Positions 44,060 through 51,680 of a stretch of 64,000 nt of DNA are shown piece after piece. The DNA is from an uncultured Eubacteriales bacterium (GTDB lineage Bacteria; Bacillota; Clostridia; Oscillospirales; Acutalibacteraceae): NCBI GenBank assembly GCA_905198155.1, contig CAJKBQ010000007.1, positions 32,335-96,334 of the forward strand, given 5' to 3'. The stretch's first letter is position 1; each line of letters opens with the position of its first letter. Under the pieces are notes generated by a model. It did no database searches. It saw nothing but the letters and a program-made list of their open reading frames with translations, and had not been told where the DNA came from. The position numbers were made by a program, and so were the translations under genes.

Positions 44060-44090
44060 CCCCGCTCCCGAAAATCGCACGAGAGCGGGG
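44060..44090 (-). other. Intercistronic hairpin between binding-protein and permease genes
   Basis: Minus strand CCCCGCTC pairs with GAGCGGGG, followed by TTATTCT, a poor T-run. It probably causes partial termination or protects the upstream mRNA, giving more binding protein than membrane parts, as common in ABC operons. Confidence 0.6.
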
Positions 44091-44104
44091 GAATTGTGCG
44101 GAAA

Positions 44105-44959
44105 TTATTTGTTGACGGCGTTCAGCGCTTTGACGATCGCATTGGCCGGCGCTTCGTCGATCACGACGAATTTCAGGTTGCCGTTGATGACATTCTGAAT
44201 TGCGAGCGAACCGCTGTCGTATCCGGAAGTGGTGATGTTGGCGAAGCCTTCAAATTCCATTTCCTCGTCGCCTTCCAGGTACAGCTGACCGGTGGTGCCG
44301 TTCTGGCAGCCGGCTTTGGTGCCGTTTTCCATGCCTTTGATTACAGCGACAACGTCGTCGGCAGTCTTGCAGCTGTCGAACGTGGTGTCGGACGTGAGGG
44401 TGACGACCTTCTGAGAAGCGGCATAGTAGCTGTCGGAGAACGTGACAAACTCTTCGCGCTCCGGTTTGATGGTCAGACCGGCCATGGCGATATCGGCTTT
44501 GCCCTGCGAAACGGACAGGCACACGGCGTCGAAGGACATATCAACGATGACCAGCTCTTTGTTCAGGTATTTGGCCAGTCCGGCGGCAACTTCCATATCG
44601 ATGCCGTAGAACTTGTCACCCTGTTTGTACTCAAACGGTTCAAACGCGGCGTTGGTCGCGACTACCAGTTGATCTTTGGACGAATCCACTTTGCCGGCGT
44701 CGATGCCTTCCGGCTTGCCGTCGCCGAAGTATTTGTCACAGATTTTACCGAGCGTGCCGTCTTCTTTGATCTGCTTGACGTATGCGTTCACTTTTTCGAG
44801 CAGTTCCGGATCGTCTTTTTTGACGCCGAACGCGTAATCTTCGTCCGTCAGTTTGATGTCGATTACTTTGACTTCTTTCGAGGCCGATTTGCCGCAGGAC
44901 GCCATCGCGACGACCATCAGAACCGCAAGCAGCAGTGCGGCGATTTTTTTCAGTTTCAT
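44105..44959 (-). CDS. Circularly permuted amino acid ABC transporter substrate-binding lipoprotein
   Basis: 284 residues. Lipoprotein signal with lipobox MASC (Cys22). The order of the SBP_bac_3 domain is rotated: residues 30-79 (DEDYAFGVKKDDPELLEKVN, EDGTLGKICDKYFG) match the usual C-terminal end, a 17-residue linker follows, and residues 97-284 begin with the usual N-terminal strand (QLVVATNAAFEPFEY), pass YGIDMEVAAGLAK, DIAMAGLTI and FSDSYY, and stop at FVVIDEAPANAIVKAL. Together they make one complete domain. Amino acid ligand unknown. First gene of the operon; AAAGGAG upstream. Confidence 0.93.
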   Translation of the reverse strand: MKLKKIAALLLAVLMVVAMASCGKSASKEVKVIDIKLTDEDYAFGVKKDDPELLEKVNAYVKQIKEDGTLGKICDKYFGDGKPEGIDAGKVDSSKDQLVVATNAAFEPFEYKQGDKFYGIDMEVAAGLAKYLNKELVIVDMSFDAVCLSVSQGKADIAMAGLTIKPEREEFVTFSDSYYAASQKVVTLTSDTTFDSCKTADDVVAVIKGMENGTKAGCQNGTTGQLYLEGDEEMEFEGFANITTSGYDSGSLAIQNVINGNLKFVVIDEAPANAIVKALNAVNK

Positions 44960-45006
44960 GAAAACCCAGCTCCTTTGAAAATGTTGTAATGAATTTTACT
45001 TGTAAT

Positions 45007-45035
45007 ATCATACACGATTATGCGAAAAAATGCAA
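45007..45035 (-). promoter_or_regulatory. Promoter of the amino acid ABC operon
   Basis: Minus strand: TTGCAT (45035-45030), 17-base spacer, TATGAT (45012-45007), about 40 bases before the binding-protein start. Confidence 0.8.
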
Positions 45036-45095
45036 TAGTTTTTCGAAAAAAAGGTGCAAGAACATCTGCATAAAAATTGACGCAAAATCGTGAAA

Positions 45096-45113
45096 ATCGA
45101 ATAAAAATGAATA
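45096..45113. promoter_or_regulatory. Weak second ARG-box-like site
   Basis: Matches the ArgR consensus WNTGAATWWWWATTCANW with three mismatches. It lies 108 bases from the perfect site, in the same divergent gap. Confidence 0.35.
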
Positions 45114-45203
45114 TATACACCGATTTTGCATAATATAAAACCCGATGATTTACGCTTATGTAAAATATTTGATGAATTCGGGTCGAATACATATACATTT
45201 TTG

Positions 45204-45221
45204 AATGAATAAAAATTCATT
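45204..45221. promoter_or_regulatory. ARG box (ArgR/AhrC operator) candidate
   Basis: AATGAATAAAAATTCATT agrees at every position with the E. coli ArgR half-site pair WNTGAATWWWWATTCANW and closely with the Bacillus AhrC box. It is between the ABC operon and ybaK, centred about 30 bases upstream of the ybaK -35 element. The rest of this 350-base AT-rich gap shows only the two promoters and the weaker site. Confidence 0.6.
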
Positions 45222-45240
45222 GCACGATGCGCCGGGGGAC

Positions 45241-45269
45241 TTGACATCGGCGGCTGCGGCGGGTATACT
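45241..45269 (+). promoter_or_regulatory. Promoter of ybaK
   Basis: TTGACA (45241-45246), 17-base spacer, TATACT (45264-45269). Confidence 0.8.
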
Positions 45270-45309
45270 GAAAGAGAAAAGCCAGGCGGCACGGAACAGG
45301 AGGATTTTT

Positions 45310-45804
45310 ATGGCAAAAACAGCCAATGACAAAACGAATGCGATGCGGATGCTCGACCGCGCGAAGGTCGCGTATACCGTTCACGAATACAATACGGACG
45401 ACGGATTGATCGATGCGGTGCACTCCGCGCAGAAGATGGGGCTGGATCCGGCGATGGTGTACAAAACGCTGGTTACGCGCGGCACCGGGAAGGATTTTTA
45501 TGTGTTCGTGATCCCGGCGGCGGAAGAACTGGATTTGAAAGCAGCGGCGCGCGCCGTCGGCGAAAAATCGGTCGCGATGCTGCATGTGGCGGAGCTGCTG
45601 GGGATTACCGGATACATCCGCGGCGGGTGCTCGCCGGTCGGGATGAAGAAGCTGTTCCGCACCACGATCGACGCGTCGTGCATGGGGCTGGAGAAAATGG
45701 CCGTCAGCGGCGGCAAAATCGGCCGGATGGTGGAGCTGCGCCCGGCGGACTTGATCGCGGTGACGCACGCGCAGACCGCGGAGATTTTGATGCGCCACGC
45801 ATAA
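45310..45804 (+). CDS. ybaK: Cys-tRNA(Pro) deacylase YbaK/EbsC
   Basis: Hydrolyses mischarged Cys-tRNA(Pro) made by prolyl-tRNA synthetase. 164 residues with DPAMVYKTLV (the catalytic Lys), FVIPAAEELDLKAAARAVGEK and the GYIRGGCSPVGMKK loop. The ATG at 45310 has CAGGAGG upstream; the longer in-frame start at 45205 falls in the ARG-box-like site, ahead of the promoter. Confidence 0.94.
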   Translation: MAKTANDKTNAMRMLDRAKVAYTVHEYNTDDGLIDAVHSAQKMGLDPAMVYKTLVTRGTGKDFYVFVIPAAEELDLKAAARAVGEKSVAMLHVAELLGITGYIRGGCSPVGMKKLFRTTIDASCMGLEKMAVSGGKIGRMVELRPADLIAVTHAQTAEILMRHA

Positions 45805-45863
45805 CCGCCGGCTCGTCCGCATAGGTATCCTTATATAGACCAAAGCAAAAGGATGATGCGGAC

Positions 45864-46352
45864 ATGGAATCCCACGAATCGGAATTTGTATTTGTCAACC
45901 GGACGGTCGGCGTGCCGGTGCGCCCGGCGGAAGCGCCGGTGCGGGCGGCCGCGGCGGACGATCCGTTTTCGCCGCCGGAATCGGATGCGGCGGTACCGGA
46001 AGATAATCCGCCGGTTCCGGCGGTTTCCGCTGTGCGGCCGCGTCGGGCGCTGTCTGGCGAGACGAGGCTGCTGCTGGTGCAGATTGCGGCGGCGCTGCTG
46101 CTGGCGGCGGCCGTCGCGCTGGGGCTGCGGCTGGGCGGGGAATCGTTCCGTGCGCGCTATCAGGACTGGATCGGGTACCGGTCGATTGACCTGAACGCGT
46201 GGCTGACGCCGATTGTGCCGGATTCGTCCGTGGCTGAATCGTCCAACCCGGATTCGTCTGTTCCGGATTCGTCTGTTCCGGATTCGTCCGTGTCGGATTC
46301 GTCCGTGCCGGATTCGTCCGAGCCGCCGACGGACGCGGCTTCTGCCGGATGA
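45864..46352 (+). CDS. Single-pass membrane protein with PDSSV repeats, unknown function
   Basis: 162 residues: Pro/Ala-rich acidic N-terminus (1-65), one membrane helix (about 69-92), then about 70 residues with at least five copies of a pentad P/S-D-S-S-V/E. No family recognised. AAAGGATG before the ATG. Its stop overlaps the start of an M50 protease (ATGA). Position recalls SpoIVFA next to SpoIVFB, but no peptidase-like domain of SpoIVFA is present. Confidence 0.65.
   Translation: MESHESEFVFVNRTVGVPVRPAEAPVRAAAADDPFSPPESDAAVPEDNPPVPAVSAVRPRRALSGETRLLLVQIAAALLLAAAVALGLRLGGESFRARYQDWIGYRSIDLNAWLTPIVPDSSVAESSNPDSSVPDSSVPDSSVSDSSVPDSSEPPTDAASAG
46249..46323 (+). repeat. 15-bp tandem repeat array in the membrane protein gene
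   Basis: Five in-frame units of CCGGATTCGTCTGTT and variants (T/C and C/T changes at a few sites), encoding PDSSV; degenerate copies extend up to about 46218. Confidence 0.85.
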
Positions 46353-46945
46353 GGGCGGTCCTGCGGTTTCGGCTGCTGGGGTTTCCGGCGCAGATCAGCG
46401 TATGGTTTTGCGCGGCGGTCTGTCTGCTGTGCTGGTTCGACCGCACCGGATCCATGCGCGCGTGCATGGCAGCCGCTGCGGTGCATGAGCTGGCGCATTT
46501 GACGGCGATGCGGCTGCTGCACTGGCAGGCGTGCGAGGTGCGGTTTACCGCGCTGGGGATTCGGCTGATCCGCCGCGAGCAGACGCCGTATCCGTACCGC
46601 GCGGAATGCGCTGTGCTGCTGGCCGGGCCGGCGGTGAATCTGCTGCTGGCGGCGGCGCTGGCGTGCGCGGGATGGTGGAATCCGGCGGGGGCGGCGCAGC
46701 TGTCGCTGGGACTGTTCAACCTGCTGCCGGTGGCGCCGCTGGACGGCGGCCAGGCGCTGAACACCGCGCTGCGGCAGGCGCTCCCGCTGCGGCGCGCCGA
46801 GCGCATTGCCGATTTCCTCACGCTGGCGGTGCTGTTCCCGCTGATGGCGCTGATGATTCTGACGGTGCTGCGACAGCGGATGAATGGGTCGCTGCTGGCG
46901 GCGACGGTGTATTTGATGATATTTTTTGTGATGAAACACCGCTGA
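46349..46945 (+). CDS. Site-2 protease family M50 membrane protein (SpoIVFB-like)
   Basis: 198 residues with about five or six helices. Zinc motif VHELAHLTA (HExxH at about 48-52) and the second metal motif NLLPVAPLDGGQAL (about 130). No PDZ or CBS domain, which is the compact SpoIVFB type that in sporulating Firmicutes cleaves pro-sigma-K. Overlaps the preceding repeat-bearing membrane protein gene. Confidence 0.88.
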   Translation: MRAVLRFRLLGFPAQISVWFCAAVCLLCWFDRTGSMRACMAAAAVHELAHLTAMRLLHWQACEVRFTALGIRLIRREQTPYPYRAECAVLLAGPAVNLLLAAALACAGWWNPAGAAQLSLGLFNLLPVAPLDGGQALNTALRQALPLRRAERIADFLTLAVLFPLMALMILTVLRQRMNGSLLAATVYLMIFFVMKHR

Positions 46946-46949
46946 ACGC

Positions 46950-46978
46950 TTGCCAATCGGCCGCCGATGTGGTACAAT
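46950..46978 (+). promoter_or_regulatory. Promoter of the TIGR03960 radical SAM gene
   Basis: TTGCCA (46950-46955), 17-base spacer, TACAAT (46973-46978). Confidence 0.7.
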
Positions 46979-47059
46979 AAATCGAATCGGCTCCGGTCAG
47001 GGAGTCGGCATGGAAAATTCAAATGAAATCGAAACAAATATAAAGGAATGCAGCCAATC

Positions 47060-48922
47060 ATGATCTCTCCTCAGGTGGAATCGGTGCTGATGAACGTGCA
47101 GAAGCCGGGACGATATACCGGCGGCGAGCTGAACAGCATCGTGAAAGACCGCAAAGATATCGATACGCGATTCGCGTTTTGCTTCCCGGACACCTACGAA
47201 GTCGGGATGTCGCATCTCGGGATGAAAATCCTGTACAGTTTATTCAACGAAAAGCCGTATCTGTGGTGCGAGCGGGTGTTCGCGCCGTGGGTCGATATGG
47301 AAACCCAAATGCGCGCGCACGGCATCCCGCTGTATGGGCTGGAAAGCGGCGACCCGATTCGGGATTTTGACTTCATCGGGTTTACGCTCCAATACGAGAT
47401 GAGCTACACCAACGTGCTGAATATGCTCGACCTGGCGGGGATTCCGCTGCGCAGCGCCGACCGCGGCGACGCGCTGGGGCAGATTGTTTGCGCGGGCGGG
47501 CCGTGCGTATGTAATCCGGAACCGCTGGCGGATTTTGTCGATCTGTTTTTCCTGGGCGAAGGCGAAGAGGTCGATCTGGAAGTGATCGAGCTGTATCGCG
47601 TCTGCCGCGCGGAAGGCGTCGGAAAATCGGAATTCCTGCGCCGCGCCGCGTCGATTGAAGGTGTGTATGTTCCGGCGCTATACGATGTGACGTACCGCGC
47701 GGACGGCACCATCGATGCGGTCACGCCGCGGGACGGCGCGCCGGCGCGGGTGCGCAAGCGCATCATGAAGGATCTGGATCACACCTATTACCCCGACAAA
47801 TTTGTGGTGCCGTATCTGGACATTGTGCACGACCGCGCGGTGGAGGAAGTGTTCCGCGGGTGCATCCGCGGGTGCCGGTTCTGCCAGGCAGGATTCATTT
47901 ACCGGCCGGTGCGGGAAAAATCGGCCGATACCGTCAACCGCCAAAGCCGCGATTTGTGCGCGTCCACCGGGTACGACGAAGTGTCGCTGTCGTCGCTGAG
48001 CACCAGCGACTACACACAGCTGCGGCCGCTGCTGGAACAGATGCTCGGCTGGTCGGCGCAGGACAACGTCAGCGTGTCGCTGCCGTCGATGCGCGTGGAT
48101 GCGTTTTCGGACGAATTGGTGCAGAAGCTGCAGTCGGTGCGGCGCAGCGGGCTGACGTTCGCGCCCGAAGCCGGGACGCAGCGGATGCGCGACGTCATCA
48201 ACAAAAACGTCACCGAAGCGGAATTGGTGGAGACGTGCACCAAGGCGTTCCGCGGCGGATGGAGCTCGGTGAAGCTGTATTTCATGATCGGGCTGCCGAC
48301 CGAAACGGACGACGATATCCGCGGGATTGCCGAATTGGGGCAGACGGTGGTGGATACCTACTATCACTTGCCGGACAAGCCGAAAGGGCGGGGCGTCAGC
48401 GTGTCGCTGAGCGCGTCGTCGTTCGTGCCGAAGCCGCACACGCCGTTCCAGTGGGAACCGCAGGACACGCGCGACCAGTTGCAGGAAAAGCAGAAGATTT
48501 TGCTCGGCGCGGTGCATTCCCGGAAGATTACGTGCCACTACCACGAGGCCAAAACCTCCGTGCTGGAAGGCGTGTTTGCGCGCGGCGACCGGCGGCTGGG
48601 CGCAGTGCTGCTGCGGGCGCACCGGCTCGGATGCCGGATGGACGGCTGGGCGGATTGCTTTGACTACGACGCCTGGCAGCAGGCGTTTGCGGACTGCGGG
48701 GTGGATCCGGCGTTTTACGCGCACCGCCGCCGCAGTTTCGACGAAGTGCTGCCGTGGGATCATTTGGACTACGGCGTGACCAAGGCGTTTTTGCGCCGCG
48801 AATGCGAGAAGGCGTATCAGGCCGCCACGACGGCAAATTGCCGCGAAAAATGCGCGGGCTGCGGCGCTGCGTGCTGGAAAGTGGGGATTTGCGTTGAAAA
48901 CCGTACGAATCTGGTTCCGTAA
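47060..48922 (+). CDS. TIGR03960-family B12-binding radical SAM protein
   Basis: 620 residues. N-terminus VQKPGRYTGGELNS is the family hallmark; CFPDTYEVGMSHLGMKIL; cobalamin-like domain with CAGGPCVCNPEPLADFVDLF; radical SAM motif CIRGCRFCQAG (about residue 275); a C-terminal Cys-rich tail (CREKCAGCGAACW). Function unknown, often next to or fused with the DUF2344 protein that follows. The ATG at 47060 is 12 bases from AAAGGA; the ATG at 47048 touches it. Confidence 0.9.
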   Translation: MISPQVESVLMNVQKPGRYTGGELNSIVKDRKDIDTRFAFCFPDTYEVGMSHLGMKILYSLFNEKPYLWCERVFAPWVDMETQMRAHGIPLYGLESGDPIRDFDFIGFTLQYEMSYTNVLNMLDLAGIPLRSADRGDALGQIVCAGGPCVCNPEPLADFVDLFFLGEGEEVDLEVIELYRVCRAEGVGKSEFLRRAASIEGVYVPALYDVTYRADGTIDAVTPRDGAPARVRKRIMKDLDHTYYPDKFVVPYLDIVHDRAVEEVFRGCIRGCRFCQAGFIYRPVREKSADTVNRQSRDLCASTGYDEVSLSSLSTSDYTQLRPLLEQMLGWSAQDNVSVSLPSMRVDAFSDELVQKLQSVRRSGLTFAPEAGTQRMRDVINKNVTEAELVETCTKAFRGGWSSVKLYFMIGLPTETDDDIRGIAELGQTVVDTYYHLPDKPKGRGVSVSLSASSFVPKPHTPFQWEPQDTRDQLQEKQKILLGAVHSRKITCHYHEAKTSVLEGVFARGDRRLGAVLLRAHRLGCRMDGWADCFDYDAWQQAFADCGVDPAFYAHRRRSFDEVLPWDHLDYGVTKAFLRRECEKAYQAATTANCREKCAGCGAACWKVGICVENRTNLVP

Positions 48923-49547
48923 GATCGGAGCCGCCAAATACATATCGCACCTGGACCTGAACCGCTGCATGGCGCGCGCGATGCGCCGCGCAGCGATCCC
49001 GGCGTGGGTGACGGAGGGGTTCAACCCGCACCTGTTTCTGACGTTCGCGCTGCCGCTGTCGCTGGGGCAGGAGGGGCTGGACGAGTCGATGGACATCAAA
49101 TTGCCGGACGATTTCCCGGTTGAGACGCTGCCCGACCGGCTGAACGCTGTGCTGCCGCCGATTCTGCCGGTGACGCGGGCGGCCGAGGCCGTCGAAAAAC
49201 CGGCGGCCATCGCTTCGGCGGAATACCGCGTCGCGCTGCGGGCGGACGACGGCGACCCGGCACTGGCGGACGCGCTGGCGCAGTTTCTGGCGCAGGACGA
49301 GATCCCCGTTACGAAAAAAAGCAAGTCCGGCGACCGCACGATCAACCTGCGGCCGTACCTGGGCGAATGCACCGCCGGACCGGCGCCGGACGGCGCGGCG
49401 CTGCGGCTGGTGCTCCCGGCGGGCAGCAGCGAAAACATCAACCCGGCGCTGCTGACGGACGCGTTTGCCGCAGCGTACGGTCGGCCGCTGCACATATCGA
49501 TCGTACGGACGGCGATTTACGACCGCGACCGAAAAAAATTTGCGTGA
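48894..49547 (+). CDS. TIGR03936-family radical-SAM-associated protein (DUF2344)
   Basis: 217 residues. Family start VRIWFRKIGAAKYISHLDL and RRAAIPAWVTEGFNPHLFLTFALPL. It accompanies TIGR03960 proteins as partner and is fused to them in some species. A TTG start at 48894 overlaps the partner by 29 bases; the site GGGGAT is modest. Function unknown. Confidence 0.88.
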   Translation: MKTVRIWFRKIGAAKYISHLDLNRCMARAMRRAAIPAWVTEGFNPHLFLTFALPLSLGQEGLDESMDIKLPDDFPVETLPDRLNAVLPPILPVTRAAEAVEKPAAIASAEYRVALRADDGDPALADALAQFLAQDEIPVTKKSKSGDRTINLRPYLGECTAGPAPDGAALRLVLPAGSSENINPALLTDAFAAAYGRPLHISIVRTAIYDRDRKKFA

Positions 49548-49571
49548 ACGCGCGAAAATCCGAAAAAACGC

Positions 49572-49600
49572 TTGCATTTTTCGGCGAGGCATGGTATAAT
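49572..49600 (+). promoter_or_regulatory. Promoter of rplS
   Basis: TTGCAT (49572-49577), 17-base spacer, TATAAT (49595-49600). Confidence 0.85.
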
Positions 49601-49606
49601 ATACGG

Positions 49607-49735
49607 GCATTTGGATTGCCGTTGCGGGATCGCAATGGGGTTTGATGCCCGGCTTCGGCCGAACAATCAAAGCGGGCAGTCCTCTGCCGGGCGGGCGCTC
49701 GGTAAGAATGTCTGAAACTTTAAGGAGGATTTTGA
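49607..49735 (+). promoter_or_regulatory. Structured 5' leader of rplS (candidate L19 leader)
   Basis: About 130 bases of GC-rich leader. TTTGAT pairs with ATCAAA (49647-49652 and 49670-49675 region), and TGCCCG next to it can pair with CGGGCA across it, a pseudoknot-like arrangement; TTGCG-GGAT-CGCAA precedes. Firmicutes rplS is known to have an L19 leader RNA; matching to that family is not tested here. Confidence 0.5.
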
Positions 49736-49739
49736 ATCC

Positions 49740-50084
49740 ATGGATGCTCTGAAAATGATCGCTGCGGACTCCGTCAAAGCGGAAGTCCCCACCTTCCATG
49801 TCGGCGACACCGTTCGGGTGGACGTTAACATCCGCGAAGGCGAAAGAGAAAGAATCCAAAGCTACGAAGGCACCGTGATTGCGCGCAAAGGCAGCGGTGT
49901 GGCGGAAACCTTTACTGTGCGCCGCGTTGCGTACGGCGTTGGCGTGGAGCGTGTGTTCCCGATCCATTCCCCGAACGTGAAGAATGTGGTCGTGGTGCGT
50001 CAGGGCCGCGTCCGCAGAAGCAAGCTGTATTATCTGCGTGACCGCGTCGGCAAGGCTGCCAAGGTGAAAGGACAAATTCGCTAA
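49740..50084 (+). CDS. rplS: 50S ribosomal protein L19
   Basis: 114 residues. Family signatures: FHVGDTVRVDVNIREGERER, YEGTVIARKGSGVAETFTVR, VERVFPIHSPNVKNVVV and RRSKLYYLRDRVGKAAKV. It lies at the 30S-50S interface. Strong AGGAGG before the ATG. Monocistronic or nearly so: own promoter upstream and a terminator at 50092. Confidence 0.98.
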   Translation: MDALKMIAADSVKAEVPTFHVGDTVRVDVNIREGERERIQSYEGTVIARKGSGVAETFTVRRVAYGVGVERVFPIHSPNVKNVVVVRQGRVRRSKLYYLRDRVGKAAKVKGQIR

Positions 50085-50091
50085 AGCAAAG

Positions 50092-50111
50092 AAAGGGACG
50101 CAAGTCCCTTT
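50092..50111 (+). terminator. Terminator after rplS
   Basis: AAAGGGAC pairs with GTCCCTTT around GCAA, followed by T-rich sequence. Read-through to rbgA may still occur. Confidence 0.8.
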
Positions 50112-50151
50112 TTTGTTTTTTTACGTACTTTTGCGCGAAAGGAAGGACAGT

Positions 50152-51033
50152 ATGGAGCAACAGATGACCATCCAGTGGTTTCCGGGGCACATGGCCAAGG
50201 CGCGCCGCAAGCTGCAAGATGCGCTGCCGCTGACCGACGCGGTGGTGGAGCTGACCGACGCCCGCATCCCGGAAAGCAGCCGCAACCCGGAGTTGGATCG
50301 GCTGCTGGCCGGCAAACCGCGCCTGCTGCTGCTGAATAAAAGCGACCTGGCGGATCCGGCTGCGACGGCGCGGTGGAAAGCCTATTATGCGGCGCAGGGG
50401 ATTCCGGCGCTGGCGGTGGACTGTAAGTCCGGCAGCGGGCTGAACGCGTTTCTGCCGGCAGTAAAAACCCTGCTGCACGACCAGATGGAGAACTGGAAGC
50501 AAAAAGGCATGGTGGGGCGGGCGATCCGGCTGATGATCGTCGGGATTCCCAACATCGGGAAGTCGTCGTTCATCAATAAAATGGCCAAAACCGGGCTGGC
50601 CAAAGTGGAAGACCGCCCCGGCGTCACGCGCGGGAATCAGTGGTACACCATTACCAAAGGGGTGGAACTGCTGGACACGCCCGGCGTGCTGTGGCCGCGG
50701 TTCGAGGATCGGACGGTCGGCGAGCGGCTGGCATTTACCGGCGCGGTGCGCGACGAAGTGCTCGACGGCGAGCAGCTGGCGGCGCGGCTGGCGTGGGAAT
50801 TGATGCGGCAGGAGCCGGCGAAGCTGACGGCGCGGTACAAACTCCCGGCGATGCAGCCCGAAACCGGGTACGATTTGCTGGAAGCGATCGCGCGGCGGCG
50901 GGGGATGCTGGTGTCCGGCGGAGAGGCGGATTTGGAGCGCGCGTCGGTGATGCTGCTCGACGAATTCCGCAGCGGCAAAATCGGGCGAATTACGCTGGAG
51001 CTGCCGCCGCAGACGGAAAGAGGGACGGTATGA
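50152..51033 (+). CDS. rbgA: Ribosome biogenesis GTPase RbgA (YlqF)
   Basis: GTPase needed for late 50S assembly. Motif order is permuted as in its family: G4 NKSD (62-65) comes before G1 GIPNIGKSS (131-139), then DTPG. N-terminal WFPGHMAKA is diagnostic; the C-terminal RNA-binding part follows. 293 residues. AAAGGAAGG precedes the ATG; the frame upstream to 50113 runs through the terminator. Coupled to rnhB by overlap. Confidence 0.95.
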   Translation: MEQQMTIQWFPGHMAKARRKLQDALPLTDAVVELTDARIPESSRNPELDRLLAGKPRLLLLNKSDLADPAATARWKAYYAAQGIPALAVDCKSGSGLNAFLPAVKTLLHDQMENWKQKGMVGRAIRLMIVGIPNIGKSSFINKMAKTGLAKVEDRPGVTRGNQWYTITKGVELLDTPGVLWPRFEDRTVGERLAFTGAVRDEVLDGEQLAARLAWELMRQEPAKLTARYKLPAMQPETGYDLLEAIARRRGMLVSGGEADLERASVMLLDEFRSGKIGRITLELPPQTERGTV

Positions 51034-51680
51034 CGACACGGGCAAAAAAACCGCCGGTGCAGTGGTTTGCACTGGAAGACGAAGCGGCGCAGGCCGGATT
51101 CCGCGCCGTGTGCGGCGTGGACGAAGCCGGGCGCGGCCCGCTGGCCGGGCCGGTGTATGCGGCCGCGGTGATTCTGCCGCCGCACTGCGAAATTCCCGGC
51201 CTGAACGATTCCAAAAAACTGACGCCTGAAAAGCGCGACGCGCTGTTTGACGTGATCTGCGCGCAGGCGACCGCGTGGGCGGTGGCGTCGGCCAGCGTGG
51301 AAGAGATTGAGACGCTGAACATCCTGAACGCGACGTTCCGCGCGATGCAGCGCGCGGTGGCACAGCTGGATCCGGCGGCGGACATGGCGATGATCGACGG
51401 CAACCGGCTGCCGCAGCTGGAAATTCCGGCGCGCGCCATCGTGAAGGGCGACGCGCTGTCCGCGTCGATTGCGGCGGCGTCGATTCTGGCAAAGGTGTCC
51501 CGGGATCGGTATATGATGGAAATGCACGCGCAGTATCCGCAGTATGCGTTCGACCGCCACAAGGGATACGGCACGGCGCTGCATTACGAGCGGCTGCGGG
51601 CGTACGGCCCGTCGCCGATTCACCGGATGAGCTTTTTGAAAAAGTTTTTGCAGGAGGAATCGACGGATGGCCGTGCGTAG
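51030..51680 (+). CDS. rnhB: Ribonuclease HII
   Basis: Degrades RNA in RNA-DNA hybrids and excises misinserted ribonucleotides. Catalytic CGVDEAGRGPLAGPVYAAAV (Asp/Glu, about residues 29-48), IDGN, and KGDALSASIAAASILAKVSRD. ATG at 51030 overlaps the rbgA stop. 216 residues. Typical rbgA-rnhB-yraN order. Confidence 0.96.
   Translation: MTTRAKKPPVQWFALEDEAAQAGFRAVCGVDEAGRGPLAGPVYAAAVILPPHCEIPGLNDSKKLTPEKRDALFDVICAQATAWAVASASVEEIETLNILNATFRAMQRAVAQLDPAADMAMIDGNRLPQLEIPARAIVKGDALSASIAAASILAKVSRDRYMMEMHAQYPQYAFDRHKGYGTALHYERLRAYGPSPIHRMSFLKKFLQEESTDGRA

Noticed and set aside
45205..45309. Upstream start for ybaK
   Set aside because: Begins in the ARG-box-like palindrome ahead of the promoter and adds a non-family N-terminus; 45310 has a strong ribosome site.
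46218..46323. CRISPR-like array
   Set aside because: Units are 15-base, contiguous, in frame and encode PDSSV; no spacers and no cas genes.
50152..51033. rbgA as a novel permuted protein
   Set aside because: The permuted GTPase motif order is well known for the RbgA/YlqF family.
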